Below, piece after piece: positions 16,338-24,490 of a stretch of DNA of 48,396 nt. How positions within the stretch are numbered: position 1 is the first letter of the stretch; each line of letters begins with the position of its first letter. The stretch comes from a virus. The notes beneath the pieces are model-generated. The model was given only the letters and a program-made list of their open reading frames with translations. It did no database searches and was not told where the DNA came from. Made by a program: the position numbers and the translations under genes. The DNA lies in the IMG/VR virus record IMGVR_UViG_3300007523_000019, positions 1 to 48,396 of that record, one strand, 5' to 3'.

Positions 16338-17560
16338 TATGCTTCCTCTCTAATTGTGGCTGGATTGCCGAGCAACTTTTTGATCGCATCCATGATTTGC
16401 TCGTTCCGTTCGTCTTCGCTCAAAGTTGGTGGACTGTAATATCCTGCTGTCGATTTACCTTCAGTCGTCGGCCCGATAGAAACAGTTCTTACATATTCCT
16501 TGTCGAGACGACCAGCTTTGATTGCCTCGTCAACCTGATGTTTTACCGACCCATCATAAGTATATGACAATATCTGGGTGATGCCGGTGAAGTTCACCAC
16601 TTCAGGAGTGAACTCGTCCTGAAGAGTCTTGATGAAAGTCTCATTATCATCACCCCAATTTTCACCGTCAGTAAAGTAAAACACATAAATGTTCCACTTG
16701 TTCGGCGGGTAACGATTCTCAAACTGTTTGGTGATGAATTTCAATGCTGAGGAGCATGTGGTGCCGCCACCAAACCGATACTTATAGAATTTTTCTTCAT
16801 CGACTTCCATAGCCATCGAGTCGTGCCACACATACAGACGATCAACTCGGTCATAAAAGCGACGAATCCAAGTATCAATCCACCAAGACATATCACTGAT
16901 AATATCGCACTTGGCGTCGTCCATGCTGCCAGAGCCGTCACGAGCAAAGATCACCAACGCATTGCTGGATGGAATCTTAATCTCATTGAACTGACGGTAT
17001 CGCTTGTCTTCTTTGATGGGCTGCAATACTCTCACCGGGTCAGGAAGACCAGGAACATACTTGAGATTATTGAGAGTGCCTTCAGCAGCCTGACGCTTGA
17101 GAGTCTGCATCAGCGTGCGTCTATTGTGACGTAAAGATTCAGGTCCAATCAACGAAATGTTGTTGTATTTAATCTTGATTTCGTCATAGATTTCGTTTGG
17201 CTTCTTCTTCAGGTTCGGAAGTTGAAGTTCTTCCTTCATGAACTTGAGAACTTCTTCAAGGTCCAGGTTAATGGTGATGCCTTCGGTTTCGCCTTCTCCA
17301 GCCCCATTGCCTTTTCCTGGCTTTGGATCACGACCAATAACGTCACCATCTTTTCCAGGTCCACGACCAACACCATCATCGCTACTGCCATAAACAATAT
17401 GCGGGATGTCGATCTTAGGAATGGTGATTGCTATCTTGCCATTTTTACCACGATTTCGGACGATCTGGCCGCTCTTGATGAACTTCTTCAAAGCTCTCCG
17501 AATACGGCCAGATACTACATCTCTGAAATCTTTGTGGTCTTCTTCAATTCTGCGTGGCAT
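16337..17560 (-). CDS. yeaH: YeaH/DUF444 family protein with von Willebrand A domain
   Basis: 407 residues. The N-terminal part (MPRRIEEDHKDFRDVVSGRIRRALKKFIK) and the Gly-rich linker (GVGRGPGKDGDVIGRDPKPGKGNG) are typical of DUF444. The C-terminal half is a vWA-like domain with an intact MIDAS loop DGSGSMDDAK, a second element GGGTTCSSAL and FYFTDGENWGDDNE. GGAGG 6 bases before ATG 17560 supports the start. The family partners the Ser/Thr kinase YeaG/PrkA in enterobacterial stress survival. Here it sits between three small genes and spoVR, overlapping spoVR by one base. Confidence 0.92.
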   Translation of the reverse strand: MPRRIEEDHKDFRDVVSGRIRRALKKFIKSGQIVRNRGKNGKIAITIPKIDIPHIVYGSSDDGVGRGPGKDGDVIGRDPKPGKGNGAGEGETEGITINLDLEEVLKFMKEELQLPNLKKKPNEIYDEIKIKYNNISLIGPESLRHNRRTLMQTLKRQAAEGTLNNLKYVPGLPDPVRVLQPIKEDKRYRQFNEIKIPSSNALVIFARDGSGSMDDAKCDIISDMSWWIDTWIRRFYDRVDRLYVWHDSMAMEVDEEKFYKYRFGGGTTCSSALKFITKQFENRYPPNKWNIYVFYFTDGENWGDDNETFIKTLQDEFTPEVVNFTGITQILSYTYDGSVKHQVDEAIKAGRLDKEYVRTVSIGPTTEGKSTAGYYSPPTLSEDERNEQIMDAIKKLLGNPATIREEA

Positions 17561-17597
17561 TTATCCCTCCAAGATTCGGATAGACTTGTTCGGGTAA

Positions 17598-17780
17598 TTA
17601 TTTGTTACCGTAATTGAAGTCTCTGATCTGGATCAGGACTTCATCTTTTTGTTCTTCGGACAACGTGTCCGGGTCAGCATTAGAAAACTGCCGAATGATA
17701 GTTTCCCGACTGGCCCGCCGATTAACCAAGAAGCGTCGTTCCTCTTCGGCTGTGATTTCTTTAATCTCAAGCTGTTGCAT
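17598..17780 (-). CDS. Small hypothetical protein
   Basis: 60 residues, charged and probably helical (EIKEITAEEERRFLVNRRASRETI). AGGA 6 bases before ATG 17780 supports translation. It lies in the prkA-yeaH interval with two other small genes; no family is recognised. The Arg-Arg-Ala-Ser segment would fit a basophilic kinase site, which is only suggestive given PrkA nearby. Confidence 0.65.
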   Translation of the reverse strand: MQQLEIKEITAEEERRFLVNRRASRETIIRQFSNADPDTLSEEQKDEVLIQIRDFNYGNK

Positions 17781-17790
17781 ACTGAATCCT

Positions 17791-18006
17791 TTAGGGTGCG
17801 ATCAGTTCTACGCCGAATGACATATCGTCTGGGTCAGTCATGAAATCTCGAACAAGCATATTCATCAAGAAGTCTATTTGTTCATCATTGAGAGAAGCAA
17901 ACAAGTCACCCAAGGTGCCATCTTCGCCCCATACTTCAAGACCGATTTCGTCTATCTCTTTGAACAATTGTTTTTTCTTGGCGCAATCAAGCCAATGGTT
18001 ATTCAT
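17791..18006 (-). CDS. Small acidic protein, MNNHWL leader
   Basis: 71 residues from ATG 18006, which lies in the last codons of the upstream small gene (8-base overlap). The protein begins MNNHWLDCAKKKQLF and continues acidic (EVWGEDGTLGDLFASLNDEQ). Its first six residues and the surrounding 20 bases repeat those of the gene at 18199. No family is recognised. It sits between prkA and yeaH. Confidence 0.7.
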   Translation of the reverse strand: MNNHWLDCAKKKQLFKEIDEIGLEVWGEDGTLGDLFASLNDEQIDFLMNMLVRDFMTDPDDMSFGVELIAP

Positions 18007-18199
18007 GAGATCGTCCAATAAAACTCTTAAACGCTTCGTATATTTTCAAATCGTTCTTGACCAAACGTCCTTCAATATAAAAACCATCCTTATTCATTGC
18101 TATCATTTCTTTGCCATCGATGATAAACTTTATGTTGCCAGCGATACCAAAATTGTCGCTATCTTTGTTTCTCTTTGATTCTAGCCAATGATTATTCAT
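17999..18199 (-). CDS. Small hypothetical protein, MNNHWL leader
   Basis: 66 residues starting MNNHWLESKRNKDSDNF. The middle (GNIKFIIDGKEMIAMNKDGFYIEGRLV) is beta-rich and resembles small phage proteins with a beta-sandwich register, but no family is assigned. It ends inside the start of the next gene. The N-terminal hexapeptide is identical to that gene's. Confidence 0.7.
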   Translation of the reverse strand: MNNHWLESKRNKDSDNFGIAGNIKFIIDGKEMIAMNKDGFYIEGRLVKNDLKIYEAFKSFIGRSHE

Positions 18200-18289
18200 G
18201 AGATTGCCTAAAAATTAAATGAGTTAAAAATGAAATGAGAGAAGGGGATGGACTCTTGTGAATCCATCCCATTAAACCCTCAGACGAGA

Positions 18290-20368
18290 TTAGTCATCTT
18301 CGGCCAAATCGCCACGGGCGAAGATGCCGCCCACGAAGTCCAGAACATCAGTTGCCGACCGCTCGTTATACCCGTATTGCTTGATGAGCCGGGTCTTGAT
18401 AGCGTCGATCTTTTCCTGAATGTCCTTATCCACAACTGTTGCACCACTGACGTTCAAGGCACTCAGCTTGATGGTGTCCTTAACGTCCTCGAACAGCTTG
18501 GCTTCGAGAGCCTTGCGGAGCTTAGGATTGCTGTCCCAGCGGAACTGCTTGCCCTTGTGAGCCAAATCACCGATGAACGCTGCGATCTGACGGCGGAAGT
18601 CTTCACAGCCCGTATCCGGGATTTGAATCTTCTCTTCAATCTGTCGCATCAGTCGCTCATCCGGCTTGCGGTCTTGACCCGTGATTGGGTCTTTCATCTT
18701 CGACTTATTGATGAATGCCATCACGTTGTCGATATAGTTCGTGCAAAGCCGAATGATTGCGTCTTCGTCGCCCACAAGAGCCTTCTGTACCTCAGCCTTC
18801 AAGATTTCGGTCAGCTTCTTGAGAGCCAAGTCGATGCAGGAGATGTAACGACCGACCTGTTCCTTGTTGGACAATAGAGAAGAATGTTCCAGCCCATCCC
18901 GGAGTTCATTCAACACCATGAACATATTCACATAGTCATGGTTATTGGCCAAGCAATTGGAAATCTTATCCTGAAGGTATCGCACGGACACACCGCCCTG
19001 CATACCCTCATCAGGATACTTATCCTTCATTTCCTTGACGGCATCTTCTGTCCAACCAGCCAATAGCTTGTTGTCATACAGTTCGGCCTTCTCGATCAAA
19101 GAAATTTTGCCATCCTTGTCGTCGGCCAAACGGGTCAATACACTCCACAGAGCAGCAATTTCCAATGTGTGAGGAGCAATATGCTGCTTCACCTTGCCAG
19201 GACCATAATCCTTCTCCAAAATGCGGAGTTCTTCAGACCACTTGAGGGTGTAAGGAACGTCGATCTTGGTGGTACGGTCACGGAATGCTTCCATGTACTG
19301 ATTACTCTTGAGTTTCTGGAATTCTGGGTCGTTTGTGTGAGCTATGATCGCTTCATCAATACTGACCTGAGAGAACTTCTTCGGCTTGATGCTTTGCTCT
19401 TGCGAGGCACCCAAGAGGTCGTACAAGAACGCAGTATCGAGCTTCAGGGCTTCGATAAACTCGATGATGCCACGATTTCCGACACAGAATTCACCATCAA
19501 AGGAGAAGGCTCGTGGATCGGAGTCGGAACCAAAGTTGCCGATCTGACGGAAGTTGATGTCACCAGTAAGTTCGGTGCTGTCCTGATTCTTCTCGTCCTT
19601 CGGCTGGAAGGTTGCAATACCGCAACGATCCGCTTCGCTGTAGACCTTACGAACAACCCTGATGTGCTTCTCAAGCACTTGCTCCAGGTCGCCATCATAC
19701 TTCTTCAAGAAATAAGTCATGAACTTATTACACAGCGGATTCAACTCATCTGCACAACGCAGCGTATAAAGGTCTTGCTGCCGTTCTTCAGGAGAAATCT
19801 CCTCAAAAATACGATTCAATTCATCAATAATAGGTTGACGAACTTCGACTGGAAGCAACTTGAGAGGCTGCTCGTGCATCGGGCAAGGACATTCTGCTTC
19901 TGTGTACACACCATCTACACCAGTTGGTAGATTGACCCACTTGTAGGAGTACCATGCTCCTTGGTCTGTGCGGGAGAACTTCTCCATGCTTCGCTTGAGC
20001 AAGCGACACAGCGTTGACTTCGAGCTACCAACAGGACCGTGCAGCAAAAGAATACGGCGTTCTGTTCCGTAGCCACCAGCGGCTCCCTTGATGAACTTGA
20101 CCAGGGCGTCCTTCATTGGCGTTAAACCAATGATTGGATAATCTGGATCATCGAAGAAGTAATAGTTGGTATAGGTTTTTCGGTACTCTTCAGTCGTACC
20201 GGAACCCTTCTCCATAATCATGTCATAAAGTGTCTGCCAAGCGTTGCGAAGCAGAAACGGCTGCTTGTAACAAAGCTCCAGATACTCCCCGAAAGTCATT
20301 TCGGCGTGCAACGCACGGAATTGATTTCGGTTAAAGTTGCCAATTGCTTTCTTCAGGGTTGTTGTCAT
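18290..20368 (-). CDS. prkA: PrkA-type serine/threonine protein kinase (AAA+ fold)
   Basis: 692 residues from ATG 20368 (MTTTLKKAIG), with GGAGG 4 bases upstream. The P-loop HGPVGSSKST is at about 110-119, preceded by PIIGLTPMKDALVKFIKGAA, and the conserved GLE-like QYMEAFRDR and EELRILEKDYGPGK segments of PrkA/YeaG follow. Length is slightly above the bacterial norm (about 640). In E. coli YeaG acts with YeaH in nitrogen-starvation and stationary-phase survival, and in Bacillus PrkA affects sporulation. The kinase leads a run of same-strand genes to yeaH, spoVR and the ClpP-like gene. An inverted repeat 85 bases upstream (20453-20471) is a candidate operator. Confidence 0.92.
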   Translation of the reverse strand: MTTTLKKAIGNFNRNQFRALHAEMTFGEYLELCYKQPFLLRNAWQTLYDMIMEKGSGTTEEYRKTYTNYYFFDDPDYPIIGLTPMKDALVKFIKGAAGGYGTERRILLLHGPVGSSKSTLCRLLKRSMEKFSRTDQGAWYSYKWVNLPTGVDGVYTEAECPCPMHEQPLKLLPVEVRQPIIDELNRIFEEISPEERQQDLYTLRCADELNPLCNKFMTYFLKKYDGDLEQVLEKHIRVVRKVYSEADRCGIATFQPKDEKNQDSTELTGDINFRQIGNFGSDSDPRAFSFDGEFCVGNRGIIEFIEALKLDTAFLYDLLGASQEQSIKPKKFSQVSIDEAIIAHTNDPEFQKLKSNQYMEAFRDRTTKIDVPYTLKWSEELRILEKDYGPGKVKQHIAPHTLEIAALWSVLTRLADDKDGKISLIEKAELYDNKLLAGWTEDAVKEMKDKYPDEGMQGGVSVRYLQDKISNCLANNHDYVNMFMVLNELRDGLEHSSLLSNKEQVGRYISCIDLALKKLTEILKAEVQKALVGDEDAIIRLCTNYIDNVMAFINKSKMKDPITGQDRKPDERLMRQIEEKIQIPDTGCEDFRRQIAAFIGDLAHKGKQFRWDSNPKLRKALEAKLFEDVKDTIKLSALNVSGATVVDKDIQEKIDAIKTRLIKQYGYNERSATDVLDFVGGIFARGDLAEDD

Positions 20369-20452
20369 TTTTCCTCCAAGGAGCATATATCCGGTACGAG
20401 CAAGATGGAATATAGCCGCTGAATATTTCTCGTTCAAGACCCAAAATACTAA

Positions 20453-20471
20453 TCTTGAAAAATGTTCAAGA
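20453..20471. promoter_or_regulatory. Inverted repeat upstream of prkA
   Basis: tcttgaa and ttcaaga form a perfect 7-base inverted repeat with a five-base spacer, 85 bases upstream of the prkA ATG in an otherwise unassigned 150-base gap; a further ttcaag occurs at 20433-20438. The geometry fits a dimeric repressor or activator site. The factor is unknown. Confidence 0.35.
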
Positions 20472-20517
20472 TATTCAACAGGTGTCTTCTTGGATTATAA
20501 GAGAGGATATGACAAAG

Positions 20518-20549
20518 AAAAAGTCCAGGACGATAATCCTGGACTTTTT
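20518..20549 (-). terminator. Bidirectional-type terminator
   Basis: aaaaagtccagga pairs with tcctggacttttt around a six-base loop. On the minus strand a T-rich run follows the stem, ending the transcript of the gene at 20559-20894; the flanking A/T runs would also allow plus-strand termination. Confidence 0.85.
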
Positions 20550-20558
20550 CTTTTCTTT

Positions 20559-20894
20559 TTATTTCGCTTCGCCCCACGAGTCATTGCTTTCAAGGTCGTT
20601 TATTGAGTTGTATGGTTCGGCATTGCCACCATGTTCCTCTGCTGCTTGTCTTTCAGCAATAACCTTGGGCAAATTATGGTGGAACCGATAGTCATGTCCC
20701 GACGATGAACTATTCCAACGGTCAGTACCTTCAGGATTTGAAAACATAAAACTACAAGCTGAAACCAGCTTTTCTTTACGCTTACATCCACAATCAGGAC
20801 ACTGAACCCCTTTGTATTTATTGGTTTCATCGTAGGGGACCAACTCTTCGTACACCTTCTTGCACTTCTTGCATTCAAAATCGTAACGTGGCAT
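20559..20894 (-). CDS. FmdB-like zinc-ribbon protein
   Basis: 111 residues. The N-terminus MPRYDFECKKCKKVYEE with a second CPDCGCK pair forms the CxxC...CxxC zinc ribbon typical of FmdB/putative regulatory proteins; a SACSF segment follows. The C-terminal 60 residues are polar (SSSSGHDYRFHHNLPK) and probably disordered. Its ATG overlaps the TAA of the upstream gene by one base. The role is unknown; DNA- or RNA-binding is typical of such ribbons. Confidence 0.8.
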   Translation of the reverse strand: MPRYDFECKKCKKVYEELVPYDETNKYKGVQCPDCGCKRKEKLVSACSFMFSNPEGTDRWNSSSSGHDYRFHHNLPKVIAERQAAEEHGGNAEPYNSINDLESNDSWGEAK

Positions 20895-21190
20895 TATTCT
20901 TCCTCTAGCTTTCTAAGTTGCTTGTAAGTCGCATCTATCATTTTTAATTTAGTAGTATGTCGGCAAAACCGCCACCAAATTGATTTTTCACAGGCACGAA
21001 TGGCAGTTCTAAGAATACGGTGATTCAAGTCACGATGGACAAACCGAATTTGCAATTGTTGAATTGCCCTTTCTTCTTCCATGATGGCTTTGTATTGCTC
21101 ATCGCTGAGGTCGCCTTCGCCTTCTTCACTAAAGAATTTGTCTACGTCCTCACGATATTCTTCGTTGTCGTCGTAATTGAACCTTCTCAT
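20894..21190 (-). CDS. Hypothetical helical protein
   Basis: 98 residues. The start has AGAGGA 5 bases upstream of ATG 21190. The first 40 residues are strongly acidic (DDNEEYREDVDKFFSEEGEGD), and the rest is basic and helical (RFVHRDLNHRILRTAIRACEKS). No family is recognised. It is coupled to the zinc-ribbon gene through a one-base overlap. Confidence 0.7.
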   Translation of the reverse strand: MRRFNYDDNEEYREDVDKFFSEEGEGDLSDEQYKAIMEEERAIQQLQIRFVHRDLNHRILRTAIRACEKSIWWRFCRHTTKLKMIDATYKQLRKLEEE

Positions 21191-21191
21191 A

Positions 21192-21773
21192 TTATCCTCT
21201 TGATACGGTTAAAAATAAGGGAGTTGCTGCGCTCCAAAGCCGCCCAATCCTCAGTTCGTTAGCCGTTAAATCGCCTTGGCTATACTTAACACCAAACAAA
21301 AAGGGGCTACTCATCTTATTTATCCATGAGGATGTAACAAACTTACCCCAGCCATTTGAATATGTCACGAAAGGACACGAACGAGCCTCTTTGCAATCAC
21401 AAGATAGCTCCGCATCTAGCTTCCCTATTTCAGAGAGTGATTCTGGTGAAAATCCCGCCTCATCAAAATCTCTCACACAAAGAGAATCTGGTGATACGAC
21501 CAACAGTGGTTTGGATACACCGTAATCGAGTGCGGCTTGAATTTGGCCCGCTTCGTCAGATTCTTTGTGAAGGATAAAGGGAATTTTACATTTGCGGGTC
21601 CAAATAAATAGATCGTGCTTCATCAACCTGCGGTGAGATGCAACGAAAACCTTCGCATCGGGTAGATTTTTGGTTAGTGAATACCAACACAAAAAAGACA
21701 TCCAATTATGGTGCGGCAGATAATCGCAAGCGATCAAAATATTCAGACCGTCTCCGGTCGATGATATTGTCAT
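21192..21773 (-). CDS. Hypothetical protein, possibly glycosyltransferase-like
   Basis: 193 residues. The pattern NILIACDYLPHHNWMSFL, then DAKVFVASHRRLMKHDLFIW, then KPLLVVSPDSLCVRDF resembles the alternating strands of nucleotide-sugar transferases, with LVVSPDSLCV in the place of a DxD strand, but no diagnostic motif is intact. No good ribosome-binding site precedes ATG 21773, so the start is uncertain. It lies two bases upstream of the 20894-21190 gene. Confidence 0.5.
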   Translation of the reverse strand: MTISSTGDGLNILIACDYLPHHNWMSFLCWYSLTKNLPDAKVFVASHRRLMKHDLFIWTRKCKIPFILHKESDEAGQIQAALDYGVSKPLLVVSPDSLCVRDFDEAGFSPESLSEIGKLDAELSCDCKEARSCPFVTYSNGWGKFVTSSWINKMSSPFLFGVKYSQGDLTANELRIGRLWSAATPLFLTVSRG

Positions 21774-21805
21774 GCCATAATAGAGTTAACGACTCGCACG
21801 CTTCA

Positions 21806-22000
21806 TCACAATCCCTTAACTGGTTTTCCATTTCTTGGGACTGGATGGATGGTATTGACATTTAGGCCCGTAAAAATCGGCTTGGCTGGTTTAGCTGGAT
21901 TCACAACACTAAACATCTTGCCGGGAGAATGTCCCGTACCCATGCCGTAGAGCTTTACACGCTTCTCTTGCTCGTTCAAATATTGAAGGAATGTCATCAT
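21806..22000 (-). CDS. Small protein with putative capsid-targeting N-terminus
   Basis: 64 residues. The N-terminus MMTFLQYLNEQEKR shares the leader pattern seen in other proteins here. The remainder is Pro/Gly/Lys-rich and extended (GMGTGHSPGKMFSVVNPAK). It is divergently transcribed from 22056-22328, which has the same kind of leader. A packaged internal protein is a reasonable guess. Confidence 0.6.
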   Translation of the reverse strand: MMTFLQYLNEQEKRVKLYGMGTGHSPGKMFSVVNPAKPAKPIFTGLNVNTIHPVPRNGKPVKGL

Positions 22001-22055
22001 ACTACACTATGTATGATGTTCAGCCAAAATTGATTGCTGAGGAGTAAATAGAAAT

Positions 22056-22328
22056 ATGAAGACATTCAAAGAATTCGCAGCAGAACGAGATAGAGCGTTT
22101 GATGAATCATCGCCCTCAATCAGCAACAAAATAGCCGATGTTGGGAATATGGTTGCAAAAAAGAACCCTAAAGTTCTTCCTGGATTGACTCCAGTGCCAG
22201 TGATTAAGCAAGCCCTAACACAAGATGCCAATGTAGAAAAACTGGTCCAGAAAGACCCAACTGCTGCTGGCGCTGTAGGTGCTTACCTCGGTGGTCCAGA
22301 TGCCGCAAAACAACTTGGCGCACGTTAA
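22056..22328 (+). CDS. Small protein with capsid-targeting-like N-terminus
   Basis: 90 residues. MKTFKEFAAERDRAF closely resembles the capsid-targeting leaders of T4 internal head proteins. The rest is Ala/Pro/Val-rich with no recognised domain (GNMVAKKNPKVLPGLTPVPVI). The stop overlaps that of the convergent HNH gene on TTAA. A GGAG about 11 bases upstream supports the start. Confidence 0.65.
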   Translation: MKTFKEFAAERDRAFDESSPSISNKIADVGNMVAKKNPKVLPGLTPVPVIKQALTQDANVEKLVQKDPTAAGAVGAYLGGPDAAKQLGAR

Positions 22329-22603
22329 GACCATTTTTCTTCATCGCCAATCCAATGATGAAGCATCCACCTGCCAGCGGTAGAAAAATACTTACGATCA
22401 ATGCGAATCAAACCAGCATGGATTTTACGATGACACAAGCTACATACGGTGATCGTATTAAAGTCCGTATACTTTCCGCCCTGCGATCCTTCGATGATAC
22501 GGTGAACGTCTAAGAGGTCGTAAGTATCACACGGACAAAAGTAACACTTGCCGTCGCAATGTTTCTTTGCAATCTTGTTTATCGTCAGTTTTCGCCGTGC
22601 CAT
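22325..22603 (-). CDS. HNH endonuclease
   Basis: 92 residues. The order CYFCPC, DVHRI (first His), FNTITVCSLCHRKIH (Asn, CxxC and last His) is a compact zinc-stapled HNH nuclease domain. There is no attached DNA-binding region, as in small phage HNH homing or packaging-associated nucleases. GGAGG upstream of ATG 22603 supports the start. It stands alone, so a homing role is as likely as a packaging role. Confidence 0.85.
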   Translation of the reverse strand: MARRKLTINKIAKKHCDGKCYFCPCDTYDLLDVHRIIEGSQGGKYTDFNTITVCSLCHRKIHAGLIRIDRKYFSTAGRWMLHHWIGDEEKWS

Positions 22604-22661
22604 ATTTCCTCCATAGAATCATATCTACTGAAGGATAAACATCAACTTAGGAGTATTACCC

Positions 22662-22979
22662 ATGAAGTGTTTTATTGGAGCGTTTCTTGGATCGCTGGCT
22701 GGTATATTAGCCGCTGGCTTGATCTGTCTTGGTCTTGGTTTCCCTTGTAAAAAGCACGAATGCAAGTCTTGTGATTGCGGGCGTGCCTGCACATCTTGTG
22801 ATTGCGGGTGTCTTTGTTGCAAGGACTGCTGCTGCAAATGTGATGGCAAGTGCTGTGATAAATGCAAGTGCGGCGTCAGATGTGCCTGCGGAGCCGAAGG
22901 TTGCAATTGTCTTGAATGCAACTGTGGTCCCGATAAAAAGTGCTGCGATGCCCGCACCTGTGCAAAATGTGATAAGTAA
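22662..22979 (+). CDS. Cys-rich membrane-anchored, metallothionein-like protein
   Basis: 105 residues with 30 Cys. The N-terminus (FIGAFLGSLAGILAAGLICLGLGF) is a clear transmembrane or signal segment. From residue 28 on, Cys occurs about every third residue (CDCG, CCKDCCCKC, CCDKCKC) with Lys and Asp between, which would suit a metal cluster or disulfide-dense surface. AGGAG 8 bases before ATG 22662 supports expression. No named family is recognised. If the N-terminus is an anchor, the Cys region would face the periplasm or outside. Confidence 0.7.
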   Translation: MKCFIGAFLGSLAGILAAGLICLGLGFPCKKHECKSCDCGRACTSCDCGCLCCKDCCCKCDGKCCDKCKCGVRCACGAEGCNCLECNCGPDKKCCDARTCAKCDK

Positions 22980-22995
22980 CTTTGCACTTACTCGG

Positions 22996-24423
22996 CTAAT
23001 CATCTTTTGTTAAAGACTCAGATTCAATCTGGGTCTTTATTTTTTTAAATAGATTGGTTGTGGATAGGCCAGCAATCATTGGAACAGTCACTACTTCGTT
23101 CACTATTCCGTAACCAACAATATCTTCTTTTTTATATTCACCGCCTTTTACCAATACATCTGGCTTAATTCGCTTGATAATTTCCAAAGGCGTTGGTTCA
23201 CCAAATGGGATGACAAAATCTACAAATTCCAATCCAGCTAAAAGTCGCATACGATCATCGAGAGAAACAAATGGGCGTCCTGGCTTGAACTTGGCGACAC
23301 TTTCATCTGTGTTCACAGCAACAACCAACTTATCGCCCAAACTTCATACATATCGAAGCGTTTCCAAATGACCCGCATGAAGAATATCGAAACAGCCATT
23401 CGTGAATACCAGTTTGTATTTTCTATTTTGAAATACCAATTCTGGATGTGTGTCAATAATTTTACCTGCGGTCGGGTCAAATATATGCAAAATATCGCTT
23501 CGATATAATGGCTTGTTGTGTCTATTCTTAACGTACAACGATCCTGCACGCCAAGCAATCTCCGCAGCTTCTCGAATTTTTATCTTGTAGCCTAATGACA
23601 TGGCCAAAAATGCAGTAAAGCAATCGCCAGCACCAATTACCGATTCGGCTGGTAGGAGTGCTTGAGTTGGACGAATCTCGTAGGTGCCAAGATCATCAAA
23701 TACAGTAACGCCCTGTCCTGCTTGAGTGATTATTACAGCCTTACAATTAAGCCTATTCAATAAATAGGCTCCAGCCTCATTGACGTTGCTGCAACCGGAC
23801 AATGAAAGTGCTTCTTCTTTATTTGGCTTGAAAATAGTACAACCTCGCCAACGATCCAAATCTCCAGATTTAGGATCAACAATGGTGATTGGACACTCAG
23901 GAATCAATAAATCTGTATATTTAGAAAATACACCTTTGTCATAATCTGAAAATATTAGAACATCAAAATGATCCGCTGTCTGTTGCGCCTTCTCGTAAAG
24001 CTCAAAGCATTTCTTATCTAAATCAGACCCCAACCCATAGTGTGGCTCCTCTACGTCCCACCTATAGGTGGGAAAATCATCACTATAAAATCTACGTTTT
24101 CGAGGAATACGAGTGAGTATATTCACGCACATGGCAGTATTGATTCCTTTTATCCTCAAAGCTGTATCTGCCGACTCATCAGTAAAGGAAATCAAATTGA
24201 CATTGGCATTAAAGTTTTTGAATTGATAAACGACGTTTGCTGCACCACCTGGAAAGTCCTGGGATTTATCCGTGTTGGAGTGCATGACGGGAATGGGAAA
24301 TTCCGGGGAAATCTTTTTGACTCGTACATTGAAATACTCATCGATCATGGCGTCCCCAATAACGCCAACTTTCACTGCTGGACTAATCGCTTCTAACTTC
24401 AAGAATTTTTCTAATATGCTCAT
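22996..24423 (-). pseudogene. hldE: HldE/RfaE-like bifunctional heptose kinase/adenylyltransferase interrupted by TGA
   Basis: Read through one TGA (23346-23344), the frame gives 475 residues, the length of bacterial HldE. The kinase part has the PfkB signatures FPGGAANVVYQFK and VIGAGDCFTAFLA. The transferase part begins VFTNGCFDILHAGHLETLRYV with the HxGH motif; the TGA follows, and the same frame continues SLGDKLVVAVNTDES, exactly the expected sequence. The missing residue would be Arg or Lys, so CGA to TGA is the simplest change. Without readthrough the products are a 359-residue kinase with a broken transferase, and possibly a 114-residue TTG-initiated remnant. ATG 24423 (MSILEKFLKLEAISP) is the chosen start; no clear Shine-Dalgarno is visible. 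Confidence 0.8.
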
Positions 24424-24443
24424 AACATAAGTAAGTATGTCAA

Positions 24444-24472
24444 CAAAAAAAGCCCACAACTTTGTTGTGGGC
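24444..24472 (-). terminator. Rho-independent terminator after thyX
   Basis: gcccacaac (24452-24460) and gttgtgggc (24464-24472) form a nine-base-pair stem with a three-base loop, followed by a run of seven or eight T residues on the minus strand. Confidence 0.92.
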
Positions 24473-24490
24473 TTTCAAGGCTTCAAAAAA

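Noticed and set aside
18245-18270. Hairpin gggatgga/tccatccc after prkA as a terminator
   Set aside because: Stem is good but no T-run follows on the minus strand, and the next genes are only about 90 bases downstream and probably co-transcribed.
18248-19930. Plus-strand ORFs of 209 and 253 codons opposite prkA
   Set aside because: They are antisense shadows of a strongly conserved kinase; no ribosome-binding site or family match.
22996-24423. Genome-wide reassignment of TGA as the explanation for the HldE stop
   Set aside because: Several neighbouring genes end on TGA, including ATGA-coupled pairs at 8085 and 13915, so TGA acts as a stop here.
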